Below, piece by piece: positions 24,905 to 34,590 of a stretch of 48,653 nt of DNA. The stretch lies in contig CASEME010000007.1 in the NCBI GenBank assembly GCA_949289125.1, positions 1 to 48,653 on the forward strand, read 5' to 3'. Source of the stretch: an uncultured Eubacteriales bacterium. GTDB lineage: Bacteria; Bacillota; Clostridia; Christensenellales; CAG-314. The translations under genes were made by a program, and so were the position numbers. Every line of letters begins with the position of its first letter. The first letter of the stretch is position 1. A model generated the notes under the pieces. That model searched no databases. It saw only the letters and a list, made by a program, of their open reading frames with translations, and was not told the origin of the DNA.

Positions 24905-26170
24905 TTATTGTACTACGTTGCGCACGCATTGTGCGCCCAACTGAGTAAGACTGTTCTCTAATTGGCAATAACCTCTGTCTATGTATTCTACACCGCGTAT
25001 TCGGCTTGTGCCCTGTGCACACATAGCGGCAATTACAAGCCCCGCTCCGCCACGCAAATCGGCAGCAATCAAGCTGTCGCACCCGTACAGTTTGCCACCA
25101 TTTATGTGTGCACGATTGCCCGATAGCTCTATGTTGGCACCCATTTTGCGCAGTTGCTCCACATTGTGTTGCAATCTGTTTTCAAACATACGTTCTTCTA
25201 TGACGGTAACGCCTTTTGCTGTGCTTGCGCACGACATAACAAGCGATTGCATATCGGTTGCAAACTTTGGATAAGGCGCAGTTACTATATGCCCCATAGC
25301 TTTCAATCCATCGGCAGTAACACAGACACTATTGTTGCCAACAACAAACTGTGCTCCGCCACGCTTTAGCACTTTGATAAGTGCGGCAAGGTGCATAGGA
25401 TTGCATTTGTTGACAGTGACGTTTCCTCCACATGCACACACAGCAGATATATACGTTGCCGCAACAATCCTATCCGGTATTACATCTATATCCACACCGT
25501 GCAAAGTGCTTACACCGTGTATAGTAACTGTACTTCTGCCTATGCCTTTGATGTCTGCGCCCATCATACACAACATACGTTGCAACGCCTCTACTTCGGG
25601 CTCTACCGCACAGTTGCGCAACACCGTTTTGCCTTTTGCGGTGACTGACGCCATAATGAGGTTTTCCGTTGCACCAACGGAGGGAAAACGCAAAGTGATA
25701 TCTGCACCGTGCAACATACCATCTTGCGCAAACACATCTGTTATGCCGTTGTTTTCCGTTATTTGCGCGCCCAACCTCCTAAGGCCATCGAGATGTATAT
25801 CTATGGGACGTGCGCCTATTGAGCAACCGCCCGAGTGTCCCATTGTAGCTCTGCCCATTCTTCCACACAACGCGCCAAACAGAAATACCGAACCGCGCAA
25901 CGCAGACGAAAGGTCGAGCGGTATGTTGTAGCTGTCAAGACCATCTGCACACACGGTGATGTCGTTACCCTGCCAACTTACTTCGCACCCCATACGGCGC
26001 AAAATCTCTGTCATAACTCTTACGTCGGTAATATCCGGACAGTTGCGTATAGTGGTACTACCTTTTGCCAATACGCATGCCGACAACATAACAAGCACAC
26101 AGTTTTTTGCACCGCACACGTCTATAGCACCGTTAAGTGTCTTGCCACCCTCAATTATGTATTCGTTCAT
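24905..26170 (-). CDS. murA: UDP-N-acetylglucosamine 1-carboxyvinyltransferase MurA
   Basis: First committed step of peptidoglycan synthesis. It begins EYIIEGGKTLNGAIDVCGAKN, whose Lys and Asn bind substrate. The fosfomycin-target Cys is in HSGGCSIGARPIDIHL. Other blocks are FPSVGATENLIMASVTAKG and GYCQLENSLTQLGA. 421 residues is normal. The ATG overlaps the ftsW stop by 4 nt, so translation is coupled. Clusters more often have murG or murB in this place. Confidence 0.96.
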   Translation of the reverse strand: MNEYIIEGGKTLNGAIDVCGAKNCVLVMLSACVLAKGSTTIRNCPDITDVRVMTEILRRMGCEVSWQGNDITVCADGLDSYNIPLDLSSALRGSVFLFGALCGRMGRATMGHSGGCSIGARPIDIHLDGLRRLGAQITENNGITDVFAQDGMLHGADITLRFPSVGATENLIMASVTAKGKTVLRNCAVEPEVEALQRMLCMMGADIKGIGRSTVTIHGVSTLHGVDIDVIPDRIVAATYISAVCACGGNVTVNKCNPMHLAALIKVLKRGGAQFVVGNNSVCVTADGLKAMGHIVTAPYPKFATDMQSLVMSCASTAKGVTVIEERMFENRLQHNVEQLRKMGANIELSGNRAHINGGKLYGCDSLIAADLRGGAGLVIAAMCAQGTSRIRGVEYIDRGYCQLENSLTQLGAQCVRNVVQ

Positions 26171-27360
26171 GCGCTTTTTCTCTCCCTTTTACTGAGTTTT
26201 ATTTTTGGTGTGCGTGTTTTGTTGTAATTTAGCAATAACTCCTCTGTAGAACACTGTGCGTCCGCAGACAAATTGAGCAACACTCCGGAAGCGGCAAGAA
26301 ATACAACCAACGATGTACCGCCGTAACTGATAAAGGGCAAAGGCAAACCTGTGGGCGGTATGCTACCCGTAACTACCGCAAAGTTGATAAGCGTCTGTAT
26401 GGCTATTACTGCTATTATTCCACCTGCAAGGTACGCCTTGTATGCCTCGCAACTGTTGAGGGCAATTTTTACTCCACGATATATGACAAAAGCATACAAC
26501 GCAAACAGCAACAGACAGCCTATTAGACCTGTTTCTTCGCCGATAACTGCAAATACAAAGTCACTTTCGGCAAAGGGCAAAAACTTGTACTTTTGTCTGC
26601 TGTTGAACAGTCCAACGCCAAACCATCCGCCACCGCCTAACGCGTACAGCGACTGTATTAGTTGGTAACCTTCGCCTTTTGGGGAAGCCCACGGATCGAG
26701 AAAAGCAAGTAGTCTTTGCAAACGATAAGGCTCGATGACTATCAGCAAGGGCACTGCACACGCCAACGGCACTGCCATAATAAGCATATTGCGCCAACGC
26801 ATACCGCCCATAAACAACATTGCTACCATAAGCAAAGCCATACACATTGTGATAGACATATTGGGCTCAAGAATAATGAGCACACAAAACATTGCACCTA
26901 TAGCAAGTATGACCAAATCGTTTTTAAATTTTTTCATATCGTGTTTGCTCATAAATACCGCGGCAAACAGCACGAAGGCAAACTTGGCTATCTCCGAAGG
27001 CTGTAACGACAATGAACCTGTGCCTATCCAACGTCTTGCGCCGTAGTTTTCTATGCCTATACCGGGTACAAACACGAGTACCAACAGCACAACGGCTACC
27101 ACAATGCCTACTATGTACAATTTGGGCAAAAAGTTGATTTTGAGCCAAGCAAGCGTAAACATGGCAATGATGCCCAAAGCCGCGCCAATGCTTTGCTTTA
27201 TCAAAAAATAATACTTGTTGCCGTACTGTTGCTCTGCCGTATAACTGCTTGCACTGTACACAAACAACAAACCAATAAACACCAACAACAATATTGCCAC
27301 AAGCAACAATGTATCTATTTTGCGCGTCGAGCCGTCGTTATGATTGTGTAATGCTTTCAA
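26167..27360 (-). CDS. ftsW: septal peptidoglycan polymerase FtsW (SEDS family)
   Basis: Integral membrane glycosyltransferase that polymerises lipid II at the septum with its class B partner. About ten membrane segments. The SEDS signature is seen in GARRWIGTGSLSLQPSEIAK, the catalytic-region stretch DPWASPKGEGYQLIQSLYA, EETGLIGCLLL and TGLPLPFISYGGTSLVV near the end. 397 residues. It overlaps murD by 23 nt and murA by 4 nt. Confidence 0.95.
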   Translation of the reverse strand: MKALHNHNDGSTRKIDTLLLVAILLLVFIGLLFVYSASSYTAEQQYGNKYYFLIKQSIGAALGIIAMFTLAWLKINFLPKLYIVGIVVAVVLLVLVFVPGIGIENYGARRWIGTGSLSLQPSEIAKFAFVLFAAVFMSKHDMKKFKNDLVILAIGAMFCVLIILEPNMSITMCMALLMVAMLFMGGMRWRNMLIMAVPLACAVPLLIVIEPYRLQRLLAFLDPWASPKGEGYQLIQSLYALGGGGWFGVGLFNSRQKYKFLPFAESDFVFAVIGEETGLIGCLLLFALYAFVIYRGVKIALNSCEAYKAYLAGGIIAVIAIQTLINFAVVTGSIPPTGLPLPFISYGGTSLVVFLAASGVLLNLSADAQCSTEELLLNYNKTRTPKIKLSKRERKSA

Positions 27361-28633
27361 GTTGTTTCACCGCCTTTACAAAATCTTTGCCACGCTCGGC
27401 ATAACTGCTGTAGCTGTCAAAACTTGCACACGCAGGGGACAACAATACATATCCGCCACCCTTGCACATATTGTACGCACAACTCACTGCATGTTGCATA
27501 TCATACGCACGCTCTATATGCTCAAAGTGCTGTCGCTCTGCCGCGGCAAGCAGTTGCTTCGAAGTTGCCCCAAGCACAACTGCCCCTTTTAACTGCTTTG
27601 CAAACAACATATCGTACTGCTCGCCTTTGTCGCTACCGCCCAAAATAATTACCACATTGTCGCCCAACGAACGTATTGCACTGAGTGCGGCATGTACGTT
27701 GGTCGCCTTGCTGTCGTCTACAAACTGCACTCCGCCAAAGTTTGCAACTGCTTGCATACGGTGGTCATCAGGCTGAAAATGCTGTAGCAAACTTACACAC
27801 TTATCGAGCTCCACGCCATACAGCGCACATGTCAAAATGGCGGCGATTGCATCAGAAGCAAAAGCCTGTGGCAGTTTGTCTAAGCCGTTGCACTGCGCCT
27901 CAACAATGCCTTCTTTGCCCTTAAAGACAACTTTACCGCCCTCAAAATAGCAATGAGCATTTTTGTTGCAAACCGAATAGTAGTATTTTGCCGCATTGAT
28001 GTGTTGTGCAAGCGTACAACACTCCCCATCGTCAAGATTGAAAATTGCGTATTGGTTGCTACGTTGAAAACAGCAGTTTTTCTGCTTGGCGGCTTTGTAA
28101 TTGTTATATGTACCGTGGTAGTTGATATGGTCAGGAGCAAGGTTGGTTATAAGCGATATTTTGGGGAAGTAGTCTGTTGCGTACATCAACTGAAAACTAC
28201 TACTCTCAAGCACAACTACGTCCTTGCCCGTAAGATAAGCCAGACGGGAAGAAAGGGGCACACCGCCGTTGCCCAACAGTTGCGAACTTAGCCCTGCACC
28301 CTTTAAGATACAATGTATCATTTCTGTCACTGTGGTTTTGCCATTAGTGCCCGTTACCGATATGCAGGGAGCACGCAACCTGTCAAAGCAGTACTGCAAC
28401 TCACCTTCTACTTCAATGCCCCTATCGTTGGCAATTTGCAACAGTTTGCCTGTGGGAGGTACACCGGGGGATACCAATATTTTGTCGATAGCGTCCAACG
28501 GTATTTGCTCAAGACTGACTGTTGAACGCTGTGGGTTGTCATCGTACAAATACACGTTGTCGCCCTGCTGACGGACGTATTTTGCCAAAGATTGCCCTGT
28601 TTTACCGTTGCCGTAAATTACTATGTTAGACAT
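27338..28633 (-). CDS. murD: UDP-N-acetylmuramoyl-L-alanine:D-glutamate ligase MurD
   Basis: ATP-dependent ligase adding D-Glu. The N-terminal Rossmann domain has VIYGNGKTGQSLAKYV, the P-loop is VTGTNGKTTVTEM, and NLAPDHINYHGTYNNYKAAK and DDSKATNVHAALSAI follow. Start is ATG at 28633 with GGAG 6 nt upstream; an ATG 12 nt earlier sits inside mraY. About 431 residues. Confidence 0.95.
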   Translation of the reverse strand: MSNIVIYGNGKTGQSLAKYVRQQGDNVYLYDDNPQRSTVSLEQIPLDAIDKILVSPGVPPTGKLLQIANDRGIEVEGELQYCFDRLRAPCISVTGTNGKTTVTEMIHCILKGAGLSSQLLGNGGVPLSSRLAYLTGKDVVVLESSSFQLMYATDYFPKISLITNLAPDHINYHGTYNNYKAAKQKNCCFQRSNQYAIFNLDDGECCTLAQHINAAKYYYSVCNKNAHCYFEGGKVVFKGKEGIVEAQCNGLDKLPQAFASDAIAAILTCALYGVELDKCVSLLQHFQPDDHRMQAVANFGGVQFVDDSKATNVHAALSAIRSLGDNVVIILGGSDKGEQYDMLFAKQLKGAVVLGATSKQLLAAAERQHFEHIERAYDMQHAVSCAYNMCKGGGYVLLSPACASFDSYSSYAERGKDFVKAVKQLESITQS

Positions 28634-28634
28634 A

Positions 28635-29633
28635 TTATGCTCCAAAAATCAATAAAAGTGTAGCAATAGCCAATGTGATGACCGAATATATGGTAGCAAT
28701 ACGTGTTTCGCTAAGCCCTTTGTGTTGCAAATGATGATGATAGGGAGCCATAAGGAATATGCGTTTGCCCTTAGTTGCTTTGAAGTACACTACCTGCATA
28801 ATTACCGATACGCAAGATACTACAAACATAATTCCCATTATAGGTATATACAAGCTCATACGACTGAATATCGCCACGCACGCCACCAACGCACCCAAAG
28901 CAAGAGAGCCTGCATCGCCCATAAATACTTTGGCAGGGAAAGCGTTGAACAGCAAAAAAGCAAGCATTGCGCCAACAGCAATAATAGCAACGAACGTTGT
29001 TTCCTCTATGCGTTGCATAGCAAGGGTGTCGCCCAACATGTACAGCCTGTTGCGCTCGACAACAAGCAATGCCACCATACCGCTCATATAGCACAGCGTT
29101 GTAGATGTGGCAAGTCCGTCCAATCCGTCTGTAAGGTTGACACCGTTGGTACAAGCAAGGTAGATAAAAATTACAAGCGGTATTGTCCAGCCTTTGATGT
29201 CCACTTCCTTATCGGTAAAAGGTATGCGCAACACCGAACCTATGGAGGGCTCGTTGTATACATACAAGGCAACTAAGGTAGCAATGACAAGCTGCACTAT
29301 TATCTTTTGATAGGCACGCAAGCCCATATTGTGATGCATCTTAATTTTGATACCGTCATCCAACAAACCAATTATGCCATAACCTATAAATACAGCCATC
29401 ATGACATACAGAGGTCTACTGTTGGTATTAAACAACAAAGCCAATAGGGCAACGGTAATGATAAATGCGATACCACCCATTGTGGGCGTGCCTTGTTTGG
29501 AATTGTGTTCGGCAACATACTGCAGTATTGTTTGCTCTGCCTTTTTCTTTTTGAGCAAAGGTACCAAAACTGCGCTTATTGCCGTACATAATGCTATTGC
29601 GCATAAAAAAGCTATTGCGTATTGCTTTAACAT
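28635..29633 (-). CDS. mraY: phospho-N-acetylmuramoyl-pentapeptide transferase MraY
   Basis: Ten-span membrane enzyme that makes lipid I. The family motifs are GTPTMGGIAFI, the acidic pair in IGLLDDGIKIK, NLTDGLDGLA and VFMGDAGSLALG, plus MAPYHHHLQHKGLSE near the end. 332 residues. AAGGAG precedes ATG. It lies directly after murE; murF is not between them. Confidence 0.97.
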   Translation of the reverse strand: MLKQYAIAFLCAIALCTAISAVLVPLLKKKKAEQTILQYVAEHNSKQGTPTMGGIAFIITVALLALLFNTNSRPLYVMMAVFIGYGIIGLLDDGIKIKMHHNMGLRAYQKIIVQLVIATLVALYVYNEPSIGSVLRIPFTDKEVDIKGWTIPLVIFIYLACTNGVNLTDGLDGLATSTTLCYMSGMVALLVVERNRLYMLGDTLAMQRIEETTFVAIIAVGAMLAFLLFNAFPAKVFMGDAGSLALGALVACVAIFSRMSLYIPIMGIMFVVSCVSVIMQVVYFKATKGKRIFLMAPYHHHLQHKGLSETRIATIYSVITLAIATLLLIFGA

Positions 29634-29641
29634 GTTGCTCC

Positions 29642-31075
29642 TTATTCGTTGTGGGATATCAACCTCATAACAACGTCCATATCTGAGTAAGGATATTTGC
29701 GCCCCTTAATTTCCTGATAGCACTCTGCCCCTTTGCCCAAAATTGCTACCGTGTCCCCTGCTTTGGCTACAGACAGTGCTGTCTGCGTTGCCTGACTACG
29801 GTTGAGCACCACTTTGTATGGACAAGTGAGCGCACAGGTAACTTCTTCGGCTATGCTTTGGGGAGATTCGAAGCGCGGGTTGTCGTTGGTAACTATAGCA
29901 AACTCCGCCCAACGTGACACCGCTTGCGCCATAAGCGGACGTTTGAACTTATCCCTGTTGCCACCGCACCCGAATACTACAAGCAAATTGCCGTGCGTTA
30001 TGCTTTTGAGATAGGACAAAATATTGTCTATGCCGTCCGGTGTGTGTGCAAAGTCTACCACTATACGCACGCCGTCATCACGCATAACCGTTTGGTTGCG
30101 CCCGTCTATATCGTGTACTTCGGCAATACCTGATACAATGGTATCTATATCCACTCCAAACACACGGGCTACAGCCGTTGCACACAGCGTGTTGTACACA
30201 TTAAACTTACCGCACAGACTGTATTTCACATACGCTTTGTTGTCGTACAAGGTAAGCAAATAGCTTATGCCACTGTCGCTGCACTGCACTTCGTCGGCAC
30301 GCACATCGCCCGAACCTATGCCATATGAGATTGTAGGCAGTTGCCCTTCTGCCAAAATTTCTTGTCCCAAACTATCGTCTGTATTGACAACTGCCGCTTT
30401 GGTAAAGTGTTGACAAAACACACTTTTTTTAGTACTGCGATATTTGTCCATAGTACCAAAGAAGTCGAGATGGTCTTGCGTAAAATTGGTAAAAGCTATT
30501 ATCTCAGCTTTGATACCGTAGTTTTTGCGCAAAGCTATTGCATGTGCAGATAGCTCCATAAACACAAAATGCACTTTGTTAAGATATGCCTGATACAGCC
30601 ACCTGTGCAGATTGATAGGATCGGGCGTAGTAAGCTGACTGTCGTGATGTCTGCCATTGATAAATACGCCATTGCTACCTATTACCGCAGTGTTGTACCC
30701 TGCTTTGTTGAAAATGGCGTCCAACAGATATGTAGTAGACGTTTTGCCGTTGGTACCCACCACGCACACAATCTTCAGTTTGTCTGCCACGTTGTCATAA
30801 AATTGTTTGGCGGCACACGCCATTGTTGCACGAACATCCTCTACAATGACCTGCGTAACTGCAGTATTGAGGCGCCTCTCTACAACAAGCACTGTTGCGC
30901 CGTCCCCTACCGCTTTGCGAAAAAGGTCGTGTCCGTCCACCTGAGTGCCTTTTATACAAAAAAACATGCAACCGCTTTTTACTTCGGTTGTCGAACACGC
31001 AAGCGCGCTTACCTCTATATCGGGGTTGCCCACTATCTCATAACAAAGTCCCTGCAATACTTCAGACAAATGCAT
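29642..31075 (-). CDS. murE: UDP-MurNAc-tripeptide synthetase MurE, meso-DAP type
   Basis: Adds the third residue of the stem peptide. The P-loop is CVVGTNGKTSTTYLL; TTPDPINLHRWL and GKFNVYNTLCATAVA follow. The specificity motif reads TNDNPRFESP; DNPR is typical of enzymes that take meso-diaminopimelate rather than lysine. Start is ATG at 31075 (MHLSEVL) after GGGAGAAGGG; the 23 residues upstream run through a terminator. 477 residues. Confidence 0.95.
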   Translation of the reverse strand: MHLSEVLQGLCYEIVGNPDIEVSALACSTTEVKSGCMFFCIKGTQVDGHDLFRKAVGDGATVLVVERRLNTAVTQVIVEDVRATMACAAKQFYDNVADKLKIVCVVGTNGKTSTTYLLDAIFNKAGYNTAVIGSNGVFINGRHHDSQLTTPDPINLHRWLYQAYLNKVHFVFMELSAHAIALRKNYGIKAEIIAFTNFTQDHLDFFGTMDKYRSTKKSVFCQHFTKAAVVNTDDSLGQEILAEGQLPTISYGIGSGDVRADEVQCSDSGISYLLTLYDNKAYVKYSLCGKFNVYNTLCATAVARVFGVDIDTIVSGIAEVHDIDGRNQTVMRDDGVRIVVDFAHTPDGIDNILSYLKSITHGNLLVVFGCGGNRDKFKRPLMAQAVSRWAEFAIVTNDNPRFESPQSIAEEVTCALTCPYKVVLNRSQATQTALSVAKAGDTVAILGKGAECYQEIKGRKYPYSDMDVVMRLISHNE

Positions 31076-31089
31076 ACCCTTCTCCCAAC

Positions 31090-31127
31090 AAAAAAATACT
31101 CTACACGGCTTATCCGTATAGAGTATT
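31090..31127 (-). terminator. intrinsic terminator between the PBP gene and murE
   Basis: A 14-bp stem (AATACTCTATACGG with CCGTGTAGAGTATT, one G-T pair), then TTTTTG on the minus strand. It splits the cluster or makes murE depend on read-through; I found no clear promoter between it and murE. Confidence 0.8.
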
Positions 31128-31190
31128 GTATTATCTGTTTGCAAAAATTATCATACAGTTGGACAAAGTATTGATGTTGATTTTTCAAAG

Positions 31191-32930
31191 CTAACTGACA
31201 GGCTGAATGTTTTTGTAATTGATAATCTCTTTGAATATCAGCGCGGCATAAGGAGCGGCTACGACTGAGCCATAGCTTTGCCCCTGTGGCTCATCAACAA
31301 TTACAAGCGCAAGATACTGCGGATCATTGGCAGGAAAAAAGCCTACAAAGGAGCTTACATACTTACCCACTGCAAGCGAACCGTTTTCGAACTTTTGCGC
31401 CGTACCCGTTTTGCCGCCTACATTGTAGCCTTCGATATATGCTTGTTTGCCACTACCATTGGTTACTACGTCTTGTAACATTGCGGCAATTTGTTTGCTT
31501 GTACTTTCCGATATAGGACGACTTTTGACAGTAGGAACATTTTTGTACACTGTAAGCCCTGTATTGGAGTCTACAATGCTGTCCACAAGGTGCGGTTGCA
31601 TAAGATATCCGCCGTTTACTGCGGCTGCTGTTGCCATGGCAAGTTGCAAAGCGGTGACGGCTATGGTCTGTCCAAAGCCGATACGCGCAAGGTCGCTACG
31701 AGTAACTACGCTTTCGCCCACAAGAATACCTGATTGCTCGCCACGATAGTCTATACCTGTTACACTGCCATAGCCAAAACTCTCAAGATAGTCGTACATA
31801 ACTTCTTTGCCGAGCGACAATGCAATATCGGTAAATATAGGGTTGCAACTGTTGTTGAGTGCATCAGACAAAGTTTGATTGCTATGTTTGCCGTTGGCGT
31901 GTGTAGACCAACAGTTGATTTTGGAGCCGTCAATTAGGCGACTGCGCGAATTGTTGGTAAACACGTGTGTTGCTCCAAATGCGTTAGGATTGCCCTTTGC
32001 GGCTTCTTCGAGAGAAGCTGCCGCAGTAAGTACTTTGAAGGTAGATCCGGGTTCGTACACGTCGGTAAGCAAAGTGTTTTTGGTAAGACGTGCAAGCTCG
32101 GTTACGTCATCGCGAGGCAACTCGTTGAGGTTGACACTTGGCTTAGAGGACATTGCCAATATGTCGCCCGTGTTGACATCAAGAACAATGCACCTTGCCG
32201 ACTTAGCAGAGTGCTGATAGATAGCAATATCCAAAACGTTTTCCACTATTGACTGAATAACATAGTCGATGGTAAGCACTACGTTAAATCCGTCTGTTGC
32301 AGGTATGTAGTGCATAGGCGTATTTTCCAATTCACTGCCTATAAGGTCGGTTTCGGTAAGTATTGTTCCGTCTGTTCCTGCCAAATATTTGTCATAATAC
32401 GCCTCAATGCCACTTTGACCTATGTTGTCAATAGTAAGATAGCCAAGCACTTGTGACAAAAAGTCACCATACACGTATTGTCGCTGATATTGTGCGCCAA
32501 GATACACGCCGCTAAGGTCGAGCTCACGTATCTGACTTGCCGTGTTGGCATCAATTTGACGGACAAGCGTAACCTCGGACGTGTTCTTTTTGGTAGCCTT
32601 TTCGTACACAGTATTGTAGTCCATACTAAGTATTTTGGACAGTTCAAATGCTACCTGATCGGCGTCTTTGATACTTTTGGGACGCAAATATACATCGTAT
32701 GTACCAACACTTGTGGCAAGCACTCTGCCGTTGATGTCGGCAATATCACCACGCTTAGCCTCAAGCGGTATATCGCGCGTCCACTGGTCTGCTGCCTGCG
32801 CCTGTAGTTGTTTGCCCCAAACTACTTGTATATACGCCAAACGTCCAAATATGACAATTAAAACAAAAATTGTTGCCACAAGCAGTGACAACAATCTTCT
32901 TTTTGTTATATAATAATCGTTTTGTTGCAA
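31191..32930 (-). CDS. class B penicillin-binding protein (FtsI/SpoVD type)
   Basis: Septal transpeptidase, partner of FtsW. One N-terminal membrane segment (about 12-30) is followed by the dimerisation domain (RGDIADINGRVLATS). The transpeptidase motifs are EPGSTFKVLTAAAS (SxxK), NNSCNPIF (SxN) and VGGKTGTAQKF (KTG). The protein ends soon after the transpeptidase domain at 579 residues and has no PASTA domain, unlike many Clostridia SpoVD or Pbp2x proteins. It begins 3 nt after the ftsL-like gene. The position points to the vegetative FtsI; a sporulation role cannot be excluded. Confidence 0.92.
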   Translation of the reverse strand: MQQNDYYITKRRLLSLLVATIFVLIVIFGRLAYIQVVWGKQLQAQAADQWTRDIPLEAKRGDIADINGRVLATSVGTYDVYLRPKSIKDADQVAFELSKILSMDYNTVYEKATKKNTSEVTLVRQIDANTASQIRELDLSGVYLGAQYQRQYVYGDFLSQVLGYLTIDNIGQSGIEAYYDKYLAGTDGTILTETDLIGSELENTPMHYIPATDGFNVVLTIDYVIQSIVENVLDIAIYQHSAKSARCIVLDVNTGDILAMSSKPSVNLNELPRDDVTELARLTKNTLLTDVYEPGSTFKVLTAAASLEEAAKGNPNAFGATHVFTNNSRSRLIDGSKINCWSTHANGKHSNQTLSDALNNSCNPIFTDIALSLGKEVMYDYLESFGYGSVTGIDYRGEQSGILVGESVVTRSDLARIGFGQTIAVTALQLAMATAAAVNGGYLMQPHLVDSIVDSNTGLTVYKNVPTVKSRPISESTSKQIAAMLQDVVTNGSGKQAYIEGYNVGGKTGTAQKFENGSLAVGKYVSSFVGFFPANDPQYLALVIVDEPQGQSYGSVVAAPYAALIFKEIINYKNIQPVS

Positions 32931-32933
32931 AGT

Positions 32934-33578
32934 TTAGCCCCCGAATACTCCACTCAACCACTGACACAATTGGTCAAACCAGTTGGTCTGAACATTGTAA
33001 TTTTGTGCAGGTCTTGTCTCTAACTGAGTATATTGGTAACTGTTGGATTGGTCCACCTGAACAAATCCCATTTCAGTTGCTTTATCGAGCAATGCATCAT
33101 AGTTGTCCTCATTGACAAGTTCATTGAGGTCATTAAGCTGTTGTGACTTGTCGGCATATTCTGCCTCAATACCGCTTACAGAAGCAAAGCCACCTGTTAT
33201 TGCTACGCCACAAAGAGTAACTGCCAAAATAAGTGCCAACACTACAGCAATGTAGGAAGCGATGTACACCTTTTGACGTGTGCTGAGTCTGCCACGTGTA
33301 GCAGCGTATTCGGCATTTTGAGCATAGTTGCGCTTAAACTCGAGACGCATTGTTGTCTCGCTTGGCATAAGGTCGGGGTTGTTGACCGTCTCTTCCTGAC
33401 CTACGTCCGTTGTCGATATACCCCCCAACTTTTGCTGTATGCTACGTAGCATAGCATCTTCTTCGTCTACTGCTTCATAGGGCAAATGCGAAGGCTTGAT
33501 GCCGGCGTAAACATTGTCCATAGATGCAAAAATATCTGTATTGTCTCTTGTGATTGCGTTATTTCTGGACATATCCAT
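32934..33578 (-). CDS. FtsL-like divisome protein with long cytoplasmic domain
   Basis: Called FtsL-like by position between rsmH and the PBP gene and by topology: one membrane segment (about 106-128) followed by a short coiled-coil-like stretch (VSGIEAEYADKSQQLNDLNELVNE). The N-terminal cytoplasmic part of about 100 residues is much longer than usual for FtsL (about 30-50), and the C-terminal tail (YQYTQLETRP and Trp-rich end WFDQLCQWLSGVFGG) is not typical. ATG at 33578 has AAGGAT upstream; ATG at 33590 and 33572 are alternatives. Confidence 0.65.
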   Translation of the reverse strand: MDMSRNNAITRDNTDIFASMDNVYAGIKPSHLPYEAVDEEDAMLRSIQQKLGGISTTDVGQEETVNNPDLMPSETTMRLEFKRNYAQNAEYAATRGRLSTRQKVYIASYIAVVLALILAVTLCGVAITGGFASVSGIEAEYADKSQQLNDLNELVNEDNYDALLDKATEMGFVQVDQSNSYQYTQLETRPAQNYNVQTNWFDQLCQWLSGVFGG

Positions 33579-33654
33579 AATATTCACCATCCTTCGGGCA
33601 TATACCCTTTAGTGTGAAGTTTGCACTCCTTTTTTTGATAATTAGCAATATTAG

Positions 33655-34590
33655 TTACAATTTACTCAACGCTCTCAATTTGCAGCTTGCACTGCGCGGA
33701 TTATCTGCCAACTCTTGAGAGTCGGGAGTAATAGGTTTTTTGTTGAGAAGTTTGCCGACTGCACGGTGATTGCATACGCACACGGGATAGGAGGGAGGGC
33801 ATATACAATCGGTTATGCAGTCATTGAAGCACCGCTTGACGATGCGGTCTTCCAAAGAATGGAAAGTAAGCACCACTATGTTGCCACCGCTTTTGAGGCG
33901 TTGTACCATACTGTGCAACGCTTGTTCCAACCCGTCCAACTCACCATTTACCTCTATGCGCAACGCCTGAAAAGTACGTTTTGCAGGGTGTCCACCCTTC
34001 CGCTGAACCGCTTGGGGCACGGATTGGGCTATGATGTTGTCGAGCTCGCCGCACGTTGCTATAGGTGCGCTTTGCCTTACTTTTACAATGTTTTTGGCTA
34101 TTTGCAATGCAAATTTTTCTTCGCCGTAGTCGCGCAAAATTTTTATGAGATGTTGCTCGTCGTAAGTATTGACAACATCGTATGCGCTAAAACTTTGCGT
34201 TTGATCCATTCGCATATCGAGCGGAGCGTCTTTGGACATATAGGAAAAACCGCGTTCACGATTGTCTATCTGATACGAGCTTATCCCTAAGTCCACCATG
34301 ATGCCGTCTACTTTGTCGATACCAAGTTCGTCCAATATGTTATCAAAGCGTTTGTAGTCGCTGTGTACATAGGTGACGTTGCTGTATTGGGCAAAACGAG
34401 TTTTGCACGCTTCCAGAGCTTCGGTATCCTTGTCTATATCTATCAGTCTGCCATTTTGAGACAGTTTGGAAAGAATAGCTTGGGAGTGTCCTCCACCGCC
34501 TGCCGTACAGTCTACATAGATACCGTCGGGTTTTACATCTAACAGCTCTATGCACTTATTGAGCATTATCGGCGTATGTTGGAATATCAT
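33655..34590 (-). CDS. rsmH: 16S rRNA m4C1402 methyltransferase RsmH (MraW)
   Basis: SAM-dependent N4-methylation of C1402. Visible are HTPIMLNKCIELL, VDCTAGGGGHSQAIL (SAM site), VDLGISSYQIDNRERGFSY, GGHPAKRTFQALRIEVNGEL and LTFHSLEDRIVKRCF. 311 residues. It overlaps mraZ by 4 nt. Confidence 0.97.
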   Translation of the reverse strand: MIFQHTPIMLNKCIELLDVKPDGIYVDCTAGGGGHSQAILSKLSQNGRLIDIDKDTEALEACKTRFAQYSNVTYVHSDYKRFDNILDELGIDKVDGIMVDLGISSYQIDNRERGFSYMSKDAPLDMRMDQTQSFSAYDVVNTYDEQHLIKILRDYGEEKFALQIAKNIVKVRQSAPIATCGELDNIIAQSVPQAVQRKGGHPAKRTFQALRIEVNGELDGLEQALHSMVQRLKSGGNIVVLTFHSLEDRIVKRCFNDCITDCICPPSYPVCVCNHRAVGKLLNKKPITPDSQELADNPRSASCKLRALSKL

